Positions 14,119-22,316 of a DNA stretch of 64,000 nucleotides are shown here, in pieces; the first letter of the stretch is position 1, and the number at the start of each line of letters is the position of its first letter. Location: positions 62,001-126,000 of the forward strand of contig CANNCQ010000006.1 in NCBI GenBank assembly GCA_947503135.1. The letters are read 5' to 3'. This DNA comes from an uncultured Aquimarina sp. (GTDB taxonomy: Bacteria > Bacteroidota > Bacteroidia > Flavobacteriales > Flavobacteriaceae). Under the pieces are notes generated by a model. That model had not been told where the DNA came from and searched no databases. It saw only the letters and a program-made list of their open reading frames with translations. The translations under genes were made by a program, and so were the position numbers.

Positions 14119-17037
14119 TTATAAATTTTTAAGTAAAAGCTCAATTTCTGATTCTTCTAGCTCATTTACAGAGGTTATCAATTGGTCAACTTCTTCTGCG
14201 TTAAAGTTTTCATTTAATATTTTTTCAAGCTCTAAATTATTAGATGCAGCCATATCTTCCCAATTAATAGGAGATTCGTTGGCTTCAATAACTACTACAG
14301 CCGATTCAATATTAGGGTGTTCATTAAGCTGTTTTTCAATTTCATCTAATTCAATTCGATATCCTCTTATTTTTACCTGTTGGTCTATACGGCCTAAAAA
14401 TATAATTTCTCCCTCATTGTTTAGCTTCACTAAATCACCTGTTTTATATAAATTTTCATTGCTGTAATAAGGAAGCTTTATAAAATTTGCTTTAGTTTTT
14501 TCGTTGTCATTTAAATATCCAGGAGATACATTTTCACCACCTATATACAATTCACCAATAGTTCCGTAAGGCACTTTTTTTAAGGCATTATCAAGTATAT
14601 ATATACTGGTATTTGCAACAGGCTTTCCTACAGGTATTGTGTTTTTGTACACATCTTCTCTACTAATTTTATGGGCCAAGCACCAAACGGTACCTTCTGT
14701 GGGGCCATATTCATTGTACAAATTGGTATTAGGTAACTTTTTAAAGTGACTTTTAGCCAATGAAGTAGGGCAAGCTTCTCCTGCAACGATAACTGTTTTT
14801 AACGAAGTGCTTGCATTGATATCACCATATTTCACAACGGTTTGATACAATGAAGGAAGCATTAAAGTATGGGTTACATTGTGCTTTTTTATAGTGTTAA
14901 CCAGTTTGCTAAGGTCTTGTTCTAATCGATTTTCAGAAATAATTAATTTCCCGCCAAAACATAAAGTCCAAAAAACACCTGCTTTAGAGCTATCAAAAGA
15001 TATTGACGACATCAGTAAAAAGGCTGCGGGATTGTTTTCATAAAATGTTGACCTTGCAAGGGTTGAGTTTATTATGTTTTTATGCGATATGGCCACTCCT
15101 TTGGGTTTTCCTGTACTTCCCGAAGTATAAATAACGTAAGCTAGGTCGTTTTCTTCAATGGCAACAGGATTGTGTTTTAAAGAAGAGTTTTGGTTTAAAA
15201 TAGTGTCTATACTATTTAGAGGTATGCTTATTTTATTAAAAGTCTCTAATAATTGATCTTCAGTGATTAATATTTTAGAATTTGAATTAGCTAAAATATA
15301 TGCAGTACGATCTTCAGGATACTCAGGGTCTAAAGGCAAATAAGCAGCTCCCGCTTTTAAAATACCTAATAGTCCAATAATCATTTTTGGAGACCTTTTT
15401 ACAGATAGCCCAATAATGTCATTTTTTTGAACTCCTTGCTGTTGCAATTGAGCTGCAATTTTAGAAGATTGTATGTCTAATTGGGAGTAAGATATTTTTT
15501 GATTTCCATAAATAATTGCCGTGGCATCCTTTTTAGCTTCGCCCCAATAACTTATAAACTGATGAATACCTTGATGCTTTTTTTCTATAAGAATGTTTGG
15601 ATTTTCTATAGCATTAAAGAAATTCTTTTCCTTTTCAGTAATAATTTCAATTTCAGAAATCGATGCTGAGGGGTTCTTTATAATCTCGTTTAAAAGAATT
15701 TCAAAGTGCAAATGCATTTGATCGATAGTTTGAATATCAAATAAATCTATCGCATATACAAATAAGGACTTAAGTATACCGCCTTCATCAGAAACCTGAA
15801 ATGTAAGATCAAATTTAGCTCCGCCCATGTCATAAACCTCATGAGAATAACTAATGTCATCACTAAGGGTCGGAGGGGTCTCCGAGTTGTTATACAAAAA
15901 CATGGTTTGGAAAAAAGGGTTAACACTTAAAGAGCGATCTGGGTTAAGCTCTTTCACCAAAGTATCAAAACTTATATCGGTGTTGGAAAAAGCTTTCAAA
16001 TAAGTTTTTTTAACCACTTTTATAAAATCATTAAATGAGGTGTTAGGATTAATGGGGGTTCTTAAAACCAAAGTATCATTAAAAAAGCCCATTAATTTTT
16101 CTAGTGCTTTTTCATTTCTTTTGGTAATCGATGTACCAACTAGGATATCCGATTGCCCCGAATATTTATAAAGTAATATGTAATATATACTAAGCATTAA
16201 TACGTATGGAGTGGCCTCTAGCTCCTTACATAAATCAAAAAAGCCTTGCGATGTTTGCTTGTTGTAAACTTTTGTGTGAAAGGTGCCTTTGTATGAAGGC
16301 TGAGGCTTCCTGGGATGATCAAAAGGTAAATTAAGTACGGGTATTTCGCCAGATAACGTTTTTTTCCAGTACTCAATATGATTGCGATTTGGCTTTTTGT
16401 TTTGTTGCCAGTACGCATAGCTTCCGTATTGTAAAGCTTGTTTGTTAATTACAATCTCCTGCTTTGCTTTTAATGCTTTATAATAAGTAGTGAGTTCTTC
16501 CCTAAATATTCGCATTGCCCATTCGTCGGTTATAATATGGTGCAGTGTAATTGAAAATAAAAAATGATTTTCAGAAATTTTAATTAAAACTGATTTGAAT
16601 AAAATATCATTTGAAAGGTCAAAAATGGTTCTTGAGTTTTCAAAGATTAAATCGTTGGCTTTTTTTTGCGCTTGTTTTTTTTCAAGTTCACTAAAGTCAA
16701 AAAACGAGTAATCAGATTTAGATTCTGTATTGACTTCTGCAATAAAATTTCCGTTTACAATTTTAAAATTAGATTTTAAAATATCATGATTAGTTTCAAT
16801 TAACCGAATACTTTTTTCAAAAAGCGAAACTTCTAAATTTCCATGAAATTCATACAATTCAGAATAATTGTAAAAGGGATTGTTAGGGTTTAATTGTTGT
16901 AAAAACCATAAACGTTTCTGCTCTTGCGATAATGGTATTGGTGTATTATTAGGTATTGGATGTATTTTTGAAGAAGTGTCAGTATTCACACTTCTTTTTT
17001 TCCATTGAGCTAATAATGAGGGTTGTTTATTTTCCAT
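14119..17037 (-). CDS. NRPS subunit: condensation domain and adenylation domain lacking A9-A10
   Basis: This 972-residue protein has a condensation domain (about residues 30-470; catalytic HHIITDEW near residue 166, keeping HHxxxD but with Glu for the usual Gly). An adenylation domain follows: A3 YTSGSTGKPKG near residue 640, A5 NEYGPTEG near 777, A7 YKTGDL, and A8 RGYRIELDEIE near 892. It stops soon after the strand AVVVIEA and ends in an acidic, helical-looking tail that could be a docking element. A9, A10 and the carrier are on the second gene downstream. My manual specificity code is D-S-A-L-I-A-E-V-W, with no assignment I would trust. It starts 11 bases after the HupE-like gene, in the same operon. 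Confidence 0.9.
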   Translation of the reverse strand: MENKQPSLLAQWKKRSVNTDTSSKIHPIPNNTPIPLSQEQKRLWFLQQLNPNNPFYNYSELYEFHGNLEVSLFEKSIRLIETNHDILKSNFKIVNGNFIAEVNTESKSDYSFFDFSELEKKQAQKKANDLIFENSRTIFDLSNDILFKSVLIKISENHFLFSITLHHIITDEWAMRIFREELTTYYKALKAKQEIVINKQALQYGSYAYWQQNKKPNRNHIEYWKKTLSGEIPVLNLPFDHPRKPQPSYKGTFHTKVYNKQTSQGFFDLCKELEATPYVLMLSIYYILLYKYSGQSDILVGTSITKRNEKALEKLMGFFNDTLVLRTPINPNTSFNDFIKVVKKTYLKAFSNTDISFDTLVKELNPDRSLSVNPFFQTMFLYNNSETPPTLSDDISYSHEVYDMGGAKFDLTFQVSDEGGILKSLFVYAIDLFDIQTIDQMHLHFEILLNEIIKNPSASISEIEIITEKEKNFFNAIENPNILIEKKHQGIHQFISYWGEAKKDATAIIYGNQKISYSQLDIQSSKIAAQLQQQGVQKNDIIGLSVKRSPKMIIGLLGILKAGAAYLPLDPEYPEDRTAYILANSNSKILITEDQLLETFNKISIPLNSIDTILNQNSSLKHNPVAIEENDLAYVIYTSGSTGKPKGVAISHKNIINSTLARSTFYENNPAAFLLMSSISFDSSKAGVFWTLCFGGKLIISENRLEQDLSKLVNTIKKHNVTHTLMLPSLYQTVVKYGDINASTSLKTVIVAGEACPTSLAKSHFKKLPNTNLYNEYGPTEGTVWCLAHKISREDVYKNTIPVGKPVANTSIYILDNALKKVPYGTIGELYIGGENVSPGYLNDNEKTKANFIKLPYYSNENLYKTGDLVKLNNEGEIIFLGRIDQQVKIRGYRIELDEIEKQLNEHPNIESAVVVIEANESPINWEDMAASNNLELEKILNENFNAEEVDQLITSVNELEESEIELLLKNL

Positions 17038-17048
17038 TATTTATTGTA

Positions 17049-18284
17049 TTATCTCAGGTTTAAGGCAACTCTTGCTTTATAAAATAAGTATCGTAAATAG
17101 TCTTCTACACCTAAATTAATATCGAAAACACGTTCTATTACCCAGTAAGCAGAAGCTACAATTAAAAAGAGGGAACCTATTACTAAAATTTTCGAATAAA
17201 ATTTGCGATTCCTTAATAAAAAGAGGATAGGGAATATGGCGAATATAATTAGTAATTGACCTATTTCTACCCCAACATTAAAGCCCAGTAGTGAGTACAC
17301 TAAAAACTCGTTTTGAAGTCCTAAGTCACCAAGAACACTAGCAAATCCAAAACCGTGAAATAATCCAAAGCCAAATGCGATAATCCAATCACGTCCTTTA
17401 AAAATCGGTTTGATGTTGTGAAATGCCGCAAGCCCTATAGAAAAAGCGATGATAGATTCTACAATCCACCCAGGTAGGCTAATAACTTTTAGTGCCGATA
17501 AACTTAAAGTAATGGTATGCGCAATGGTGAAAAAAGTAATTATTGAAATAATATATTTAAAAGCAGGTTTAAACTCGCTTACAGGCTCCCAGCTAGTCAT
17601 TAAAGATGTTATTTCATCTTCTCTACGTCTTTTTATAACCGAGGGAAGAATTAAAGCTATCAAGAAAAAGATATGATCAATCCCAATCCAAATATGCCAT
17701 ATACCTTGGTTAATCATAGCAACAAAACCTTTCCATAACGAAACTTCATTTAAAGAAAGTGTATCTGTAGTATCGCCAGGAGTAAAATACAGAGAGATAT
17801 TAGATTCATTTTCAATAATACCCGCTTTCCAGTTGTATTCGACGGTTAAAAAACCTCTATGAGTAGGAGATTTTTCAAACGCAATATTATAAGTAACATC
17901 TAACGAATCGGGGATAGTTGAAAAATTATCTAAATCGAATAATACTTGTATGTAATCTCCCAGGCCAGTATTAAGGATTTCTATGCCTTTAAAAGTGATG
18001 TTGTGCTCTCCGTTAGCGGATTTAAAATTAGAATGTTCTAGAAGGTAAGTTTGGAGTTCATTAGTATGACTCTTTACCTCCGATAGTTGGTTGTTTTTTG
18101 ATTTTAATCCCCAATCAAAAACTTTATTTAAGTCGTCCGAAAGAATTTCAAACCTTCCTTCAACCCCCTCGTTTTCATAAATACGTAAAAAAATGTAACC
18201 GTGTTCGGGAGCGTGAGCAAATAAAAATAGAGGTAAAAACAGAAGAAAACTTAAAAGGAGTTTTCGGAATTTATGATTAAGCAT
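17049..18284 (-). CDS. HupE/UreJ-like membrane protein, probable metal transporter
   Basis: A signal peptide (about residues 1-23, ending near FAHAPEH) is followed by an extracytoplasmic domain of about 180 residues. The C-terminal half has seven or so transmembrane segments with conserved His-rich motifs, including GIWHIWIGIDHIFFL, FTIAHTITL and GFGLFHGFGFA. These are typical of the HupE/UreJ_2 family, whose better-known members are linked to nickel or cobalt entry. The metal here is unknown. It sits between the PhyH-type dioxygenase and the NRPS genes on the same strand with gaps of 21 and 11 bases, so it is probably cotranscribed. With the TonB receptor at 26027 it suggests the cluster deals with a metal. 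Confidence 0.82.
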   Translation of the reverse strand: MLNHKFRKLLLSFLLFLPLFLFAHAPEHGYIFLRIYENEGVEGRFEILSDDLNKVFDWGLKSKNNQLSEVKSHTNELQTYLLEHSNFKSANGEHNITFKGIEILNTGLGDYIQVLFDLDNFSTIPDSLDVTYNIAFEKSPTHRGFLTVEYNWKAGIIENESNISLYFTPGDTTDTLSLNEVSLWKGFVAMINQGIWHIWIGIDHIFFLIALILPSVIKRRREDEITSLMTSWEPVSEFKPAFKYIISIITFFTIAHTITLSLSALKVISLPGWIVESIIAFSIGLAAFHNIKPIFKGRDWIIAFGFGLFHGFGFASVLGDLGLQNEFLVYSLLGFNVGVEIGQLLIIFAIFPILFLLRNRKFYSKILVIGSLFLIVASAYWVIERVFDINLGVEDYLRYLFYKARVALNLR

Positions 18285-18305
18285 AATTTAAATAAATAAG
18301 TAATA

Positions 18306-19088
18306 TTATAATGTGGTTAAGGCAGTATGATCTGGGTAGCATACATAATCCGGTCTGGGTGATTTTTTTTCGGGAATGTTATTTACACTATTGTAAGTGA
18401 TAATAGCGGTGTTCCTTGTAAATGGCGAAACATTAGTATTTGATGCATGGAAAAGGTTTGGATGGAAAAACAAAACAGAACCTTTCTTTCCACTAAAAGT
18501 AACAATATCATTTTTTTGGGCGAATTCTTTCACTAGCTCGTCATTAATGTTGTATTTCAAATCAGTGTTTAATGAGTTTTTCAAATCATTATTGTTTTCC
18601 AAATGAGGTTTTTCATTTAAAGAAACGATGCCCTCACTGTGTGATTTTGGAATTAAAATTAACGGTCCTTGGTATGAAGCTACATCATTTAAAAGAATCA
18701 TCACCGAGATCAATTCAGGATTTTTTATACCATCACCAAAATGCCAAAAAGGAAAGTCCTGGTGCCATTCCCAGTTTTGACCCACAAAAGCTTCTTTAAT
18801 ATTCAATTTATATTGGTATAAATACAAATTATCACCTACCAACTGTTCGCTTACTTTTAAAATATGTTTGTCTCTAACTAAATTTAAGTAATATGGTTCT
18901 TGCTTTTCAGGTGCAAATATCGAACGAATACTTCCGTTACTTTCGCAAACTACACTTGGTTTATCCTTATGGTTTTCAAAAACACTAAGTTTTTTGTTAT
19001 ATGCCTCTATTTCAGCATCTGAAAAAACAGTATCCAATATTAGAAATCCATTTTCGCGATAAAACTCGATTTGATTTTTTAAAAGCAT
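18306..19088 (-). CDS. Phytanoyl-CoA dioxygenase (PhyH) family Fe(II)/2-oxoglutarate oxygenase
   Basis: This 260-residue non-haem iron oxygenase has the metal-binding HxD in WEWHQDFPFWH and the distal histidine in FFHPNLFHASN. The following arginine (FTRN) fits the 2-oxoglutarate carboxylate ligand. PhyH-family members in NRPS clusters usually hydroxylate a free or carrier-bound amino acid, and ectoine hydroxylase is a well-known relative. It is the first gene of the minus-strand arm and faces the dehydrogenase gene across a 265-base gap. The substrate cannot be inferred from the sequence. Confidence 0.88.
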   Translation of the reverse strand: MLLKNQIEFYRENGFLILDTVFSDAEIEAYNKKLSVFENHKDKPSVVCESNGSIRSIFAPEKQEPYYLNLVRDKHILKVSEQLVGDNLYLYQYKLNIKEAFVGQNWEWHQDFPFWHFGDGIKNPELISVMILLNDVASYQGPLILIPKSHSEGIVSLNEKPHLENNNDLKNSLNTDLKYNINDELVKEFAQKNDIVTFSGKKGSVLFFHPNLFHASNTNVSPFTRNTAIITYNSVNNIPEKKSPRPDYVCYPDHTALTTL

Positions 19089-19353
19089 TTTTACATTTTT
19101 TTTAATAAAAGTATAGGTTTATTGGTGTTGATTTCATGAAAAAAACACAAAAAGGAATTCCAACCTCTAAAAATGAATATCTAGCTTTTAAATAATTAGC
19201 AAGGGTTGTATAATTCAAAAATCTAACAATTTGTTGGTTTAAATAGAATCAGTTTTAACGCTAATTTTTCCGTTTGAGCAATAATAATAATATAAGGGGC
19301 TTGGTATTAAATACATTTACACTCAAGTTTAATAACGCTAATACATTACAATC
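19089..19353. promoter_or_regulatory. Divergent intergenic region between the two NRPS arms
   Basis: This 265-base AT-rich gap must hold the promoters for both arms of the cluster. I found no perfect TAnnTTTG box. The nearest matches are TACTTTTA on the minus strand (19106-19113) and TACATTTA on the plus strand (19312-19319), each with one mismatch and no clear -33 TTG at normal spacing. Transcription may therefore need an activator or a different sigma factor. I see no RNA gene in it. Confidence 0.45.
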
Positions 19354-20490
19354 TTGAATTTTTCATTTAGTAAAAAACAGGTAGACTTCAAAAATCAGGT
19401 TATAGCATTTGCTCAAGATAATCTTAATAGCAATGTTATAGCTGAAGACTATAAATCTCTTTTTTCTAAGAAGAAGTGGAAGAAGTGTGCTGATTTTGGA
19501 ATTCAGTCTCTAGCATCTTACAAAAATGAACAGCTAGATGTTTTAACAGCCACACTAGCTATGGAAGGTTTAGGGTATGGTTGTAAAGACAATGGGTTGC
19601 CTTTTGCACTAAATGCTCAAATGTGGACAGTGCAATTGCCTATAATTCATTTTGGAAATGAGGAACAAAAAGATCTTTTTTTAACACCTTTAGTTAAGGG
19701 CAACCAAATTGCTTGCCATGCATTAACAGAGCCTGAAGCCGGATCCGATGTTTTTTCCATGAAAACCACTGCGCAAAAAACCGAAGGAGGGTATATTTTA
19801 AATGGAACAAAACAATATATAACACTAGGGCCCGAGGCAGATGTAGCTTTGGTATTTGCGGTTACTAATCCAAAGCTAGGAAAATGGGGTCTATCGGCTT
19901 TTTTAGTAGAAAAAGGTACAAAAGGTTTTACACAAAGCTCAAGCAAACAAAAAATGGGTATGCGAACTGTTCCTTTTGGTGATCTTGTATTTAATGAATG
20001 TTTTGTAAGTGAAAAAAATAGATTGGGTAAAGAAGGAGCAGGTTGGGCAATTGTTAATCATTCATTAGAACTGGATAGATGCTTTGTTTTTGCCAGTCAG
20101 TTAGGCGCCATGGAGCGACAGTTGGAAGAGTCAATTAATTATGTAAAAAAAAGAGAACAGTTTGGGAAATCTATAGGGAGTTTTCAATCTGTTTCTAACA
20201 GAATAGCAGAAATGAAATTACGCTTAGAAACATCTCGATTACTATTATATAAAGTCGCTTGGCTTAAAAATGAAGGTAAATCGGCTTTGTTAGAATCGTC
20301 TTTACTAAAATTACATTTAAGCGAAAGTTTTGTTTCTTCAAGTATAGATGCAATTAGAAATCATGGGGGATACGGTTATGTATCAGAAAATGAAGTTGAA
20401 AGAGATTTAAGGGATGCTGTAGGAGGGATTATTTATGCAGGAACTTCTGATATTCAAAAAAATATAATATCTAAAATCTTAGGACTATAA
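19354..20490 (+). CDS. Acyl-CoA dehydrogenase family flavoenzyme, PltE-like
   Basis: This FAD enzyme (378 residues) has the acyl-CoA dehydrogenase fold signatures HALTEPEAGSD and YVKKREQFGKSIGSFQSV, and the C-terminal pattern GGYGYVSE. The C-terminal half (ERQLEESINYVKKREQFGKS, RIAEMKLRLETSRLLLYKVAW, TSDIQ) closely resembles what I recall of PltE, the prolyl-carrier dehydrogenase that makes pyrrole-2-carboxyl-carrier. The start is a TTG at 19354, giving MNFSF, the usual family N terminus. The next gene, an adenylation enzyme, starts 4 bases after its stop and a carrier gene follows, the same trio as PltE/PltF/PltL. Oxidation of another carrier-bound acyl or aminoacyl group is the alternative. 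Confidence 0.85.
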   Translation: MNFSFSKKQVDFKNQVIAFAQDNLNSNVIAEDYKSLFSKKKWKKCADFGIQSLASYKNEQLDVLTATLAMEGLGYGCKDNGLPFALNAQMWTVQLPIIHFGNEEQKDLFLTPLVKGNQIACHALTEPEAGSDVFSMKTTAQKTEGGYILNGTKQYITLGPEADVALVFAVTNPKLGKWGLSAFLVEKGTKGFTQSSSKQKMGMRTVPFGDLVFNECFVSEKNRLGKEGAGWAIVNHSLELDRCFVFASQLGAMERQLEESINYVKKREQFGKSIGSFQSVSNRIAEMKLRLETSRLLLYKVAWLKNEGKSALLESSLLKLHLSESFVSSSIDAIRNHGGYGYVSENEVERDLRDAVGGIIYAGTSDIQKNIISKILGL

Positions 20491-20494
20491 TCGG

Positions 20495-22060
20495 ATGTTT
20501 ATTTACACGCTACACCATTTACTCGAAAATTCGGCTGAAAAACACCCTCAAAGCATTGCTTTTAGGTACTTGTCCGAACAAATATCATATCAGGAGCTAA
20601 ATGAGAAATCAGATCAAATAGCACATCAACTACGGTTGCTAAATATTAAAAAAGGCGATCGAGTGGGTATTTATATGCCAAGGTGTTTGCATACTGTTAT
20701 TTCGGTATATGGGATATTAAAAGCAGGTGCAGCCTATGTTCCATTGGATCCATTTTCGCCAATTAGTAGGACGGCTTTTGTGGTTAATGATTGCAATTTG
20801 GAGGTGGTGCTTACTACAAAAAAGCAAACAAAAAAAATAGAAAAAATAGCTTTAGAAAGCCCTGTGTTAAAATCAATTGTTGGTATTGAAGAGAGTTCTA
20901 CACTTCAAAATGTGTCTTGGGAATCCGTTTTTAAACTTTCTACAGATAATTTTGAAAGTGAAAATGTATTAGACGATGATATTGCTTACATTTTATATAC
21001 CTCTGGCTCTACAGGTACGCCCAAAGGCATAGTACATACTCACAGGAGTGGATTGCAGTTTGTGAAGTTAACCACTTCTTTGTACAATATATCTAATACC
21101 GATGTGATTGCTATGCACGCCCCATTGCACTTTGATCCATCTACGCTCGGTATTTTTTCAGCAATATATGCAGGGTCAACCACAGTAATCGTATCCGATG
21201 CAGAAACTAAAATGCCTAAAAGTTTGGCAACATTAATTTCAGATAAAAAAATAACCATTTGGTTTTCGGTTCCTTTGGCTTTAATACAATTGCTTCGCAA
21301 CGGACTTGTAACTAAAGAAAATGGTGATAGCTTACGTTGGGTTTTGTTTTCTGGAGAAGTGTTTATAACCAAATACTTAAAAGAAGTTATGCAAATATGG
21401 ACACAAGCAAAATTTAGTAATATCTATGGGCCAACAGAGCTTAATCAGTGCACTTATTACAATTTAGAAACTCCTCCTGTAAATAACGACCCTATTCCTA
21501 TAGGTTACGTTTGGGACAATTCAGAATTTAAAATAATCGATGCCAATGATAAGGAAGTTGCTTCCGGAAATATAGGAGAATTAGTGGTTAGGAGTAGTAC
21601 AATGATGAAAGGGTATTGGAATAATAAACAATTAACTCAAAAATCTTTTTTTATTCAAGAAGTTGTTCCGGGTATCCCACAAGTGTTTTATAGAACAGGA
21701 GATCAAGTAAAACTAAATGATAAAGGGGAACTTTTATACTTAGGGAGAAATGATAGACAGGTTAAAATTAGAGGGTATCGAATTGAGATTGACGAAGTGG
21801 AAAACACAATTAACAATCACCCTAACGTGGTAGAAGCTGCTGTAATAGTAGTCCAAACAAATAACGAAAACAGTCTTGTTGCCTTTGTGGTAGCCCAAAA
21901 CAAATCCAATTTAAATTCTAGTGAATTAATTAGTTTCTCCAAAAAGCACTTGCCTATATATGCTGTACCAAACGAAGTAATCATTTTAGATGATTTTCCA
22001 AGAACAAGCTCGGGTAAAATAAGCAGAAAACAATTAAAAAGCACCTTAATTAGTGATTGA
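20495..22060 (+). CDS. Stand-alone adenylation enzyme, PltF-like aminoacyl-carrier ligase
   Basis: This is a free-standing adenylation domain of 521 residues with all core motifs: A3 YTSGSTGTPKG near residue 168, A5 IYGPTE, A7 FYRTGDQ, A8 KIRGYRIEIDEVE, A10 SSGKISRKQ near residue 507. It should adenylate an amino acid and load it on the carrier encoded 6 bases downstream. Reading the pocket against GrsA by eye gives D-P-L-F-L-S-I-Q-C. The proline code of PltF-type enzymes, as I recall it, is D-L-L-Y-L-A-L-V-C, so four positions are identical and three conservative. Proline or a proline-like acid is therefore the best guess, supported by the adjacent PltE-like gene. Confidence 0.87.
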   Translation: MFIYTLHHLLENSAEKHPQSIAFRYLSEQISYQELNEKSDQIAHQLRLLNIKKGDRVGIYMPRCLHTVISVYGILKAGAAYVPLDPFSPISRTAFVVNDCNLEVVLTTKKQTKKIEKIALESPVLKSIVGIEESSTLQNVSWESVFKLSTDNFESENVLDDDIAYILYTSGSTGTPKGIVHTHRSGLQFVKLTTSLYNISNTDVIAMHAPLHFDPSTLGIFSAIYAGSTTVIVSDAETKMPKSLATLISDKKITIWFSVPLALIQLLRNGLVTKENGDSLRWVLFSGEVFITKYLKEVMQIWTQAKFSNIYGPTELNQCTYYNLETPPVNNDPIPIGYVWDNSEFKIIDANDKEVASGNIGELVVRSSTMMKGYWNNKQLTQKSFFIQEVVPGIPQVFYRTGDQVKLNDKGELLYLGRNDRQVKIRGYRIEIDEVENTINNHPNVVEAAVIVVQTNNENSLVAFVVAQNKSNLNSSELISFSKKHLPIYAVPNEVIILDDFPRTSSGKISRKQLKSTLISD

Positions 22061-22066
22061 TAAATA

Positions 22067-22312
22067 ATGATAAATACAATAATAAATTACATAGCCGATA
22101 ATTTGATTAATGAACCTTTAGATGATGATTTAGAGCCTGAAGATGATTTGTTAGGTTCGGGTATTGTAGACTCTATGGGCATGATGAGATTAATTGCTTT
22201 TATAGAAAATGAATATGATTTAAAAGTAGCACCAGATGAAATGGTGATAGAAAATTTTATGACTGTAGAAAATATAGTTGAATACATCACTACAAAAAAC
22301 AAGCAACAGTAA
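22067..22312 (+). CDS. Stand-alone peptidyl/acyl carrier protein
   Basis: This 81-residue acidic protein has the four-helix carrier pattern. Its phosphopantetheine attachment serine is in GSGIVDSMGMM, near residue 36. It lies between the stand-alone ligase (6-base gap) and the C-A-T module (4-base gap), so it is the likely acceptor of the ligase and the platform for the dehydrogenase. The Sfp-type transferase at 10181 would activate it. The next ORF could be opened as far upstream as 22278, overlapping this gene, but an ATG at 22317 is the more likely start. Confidence 0.9.
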   Translation: MINTIINYIADNLINEPLDDDLEPEDDLLGSGIVDSMGMMRLIAFIENEYDLKVAPDEMVIENFMTVENIVEYITTKNKQQ

Positions 22313-22316
22313 ACTA

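Noticed and set aside
13300..14150. The three-gene split of the adenylation domain as a frameshift artefact
   Set aside because: The breaks are clean: the first protein ends in a natural-looking tail, the methyltransferase has its own ATG 10 bases later in another frame, and the next start is a TAATG overlap with a typical leader. No conserved sequence is lost or found out of frame at either joint. Resequencing could still overturn this.
19089..19353. A Fur box controlling the NRPS cluster
   Set aside because: I looked for GATAATGAT-type repeats on both strands and found none with acceptable similarity.
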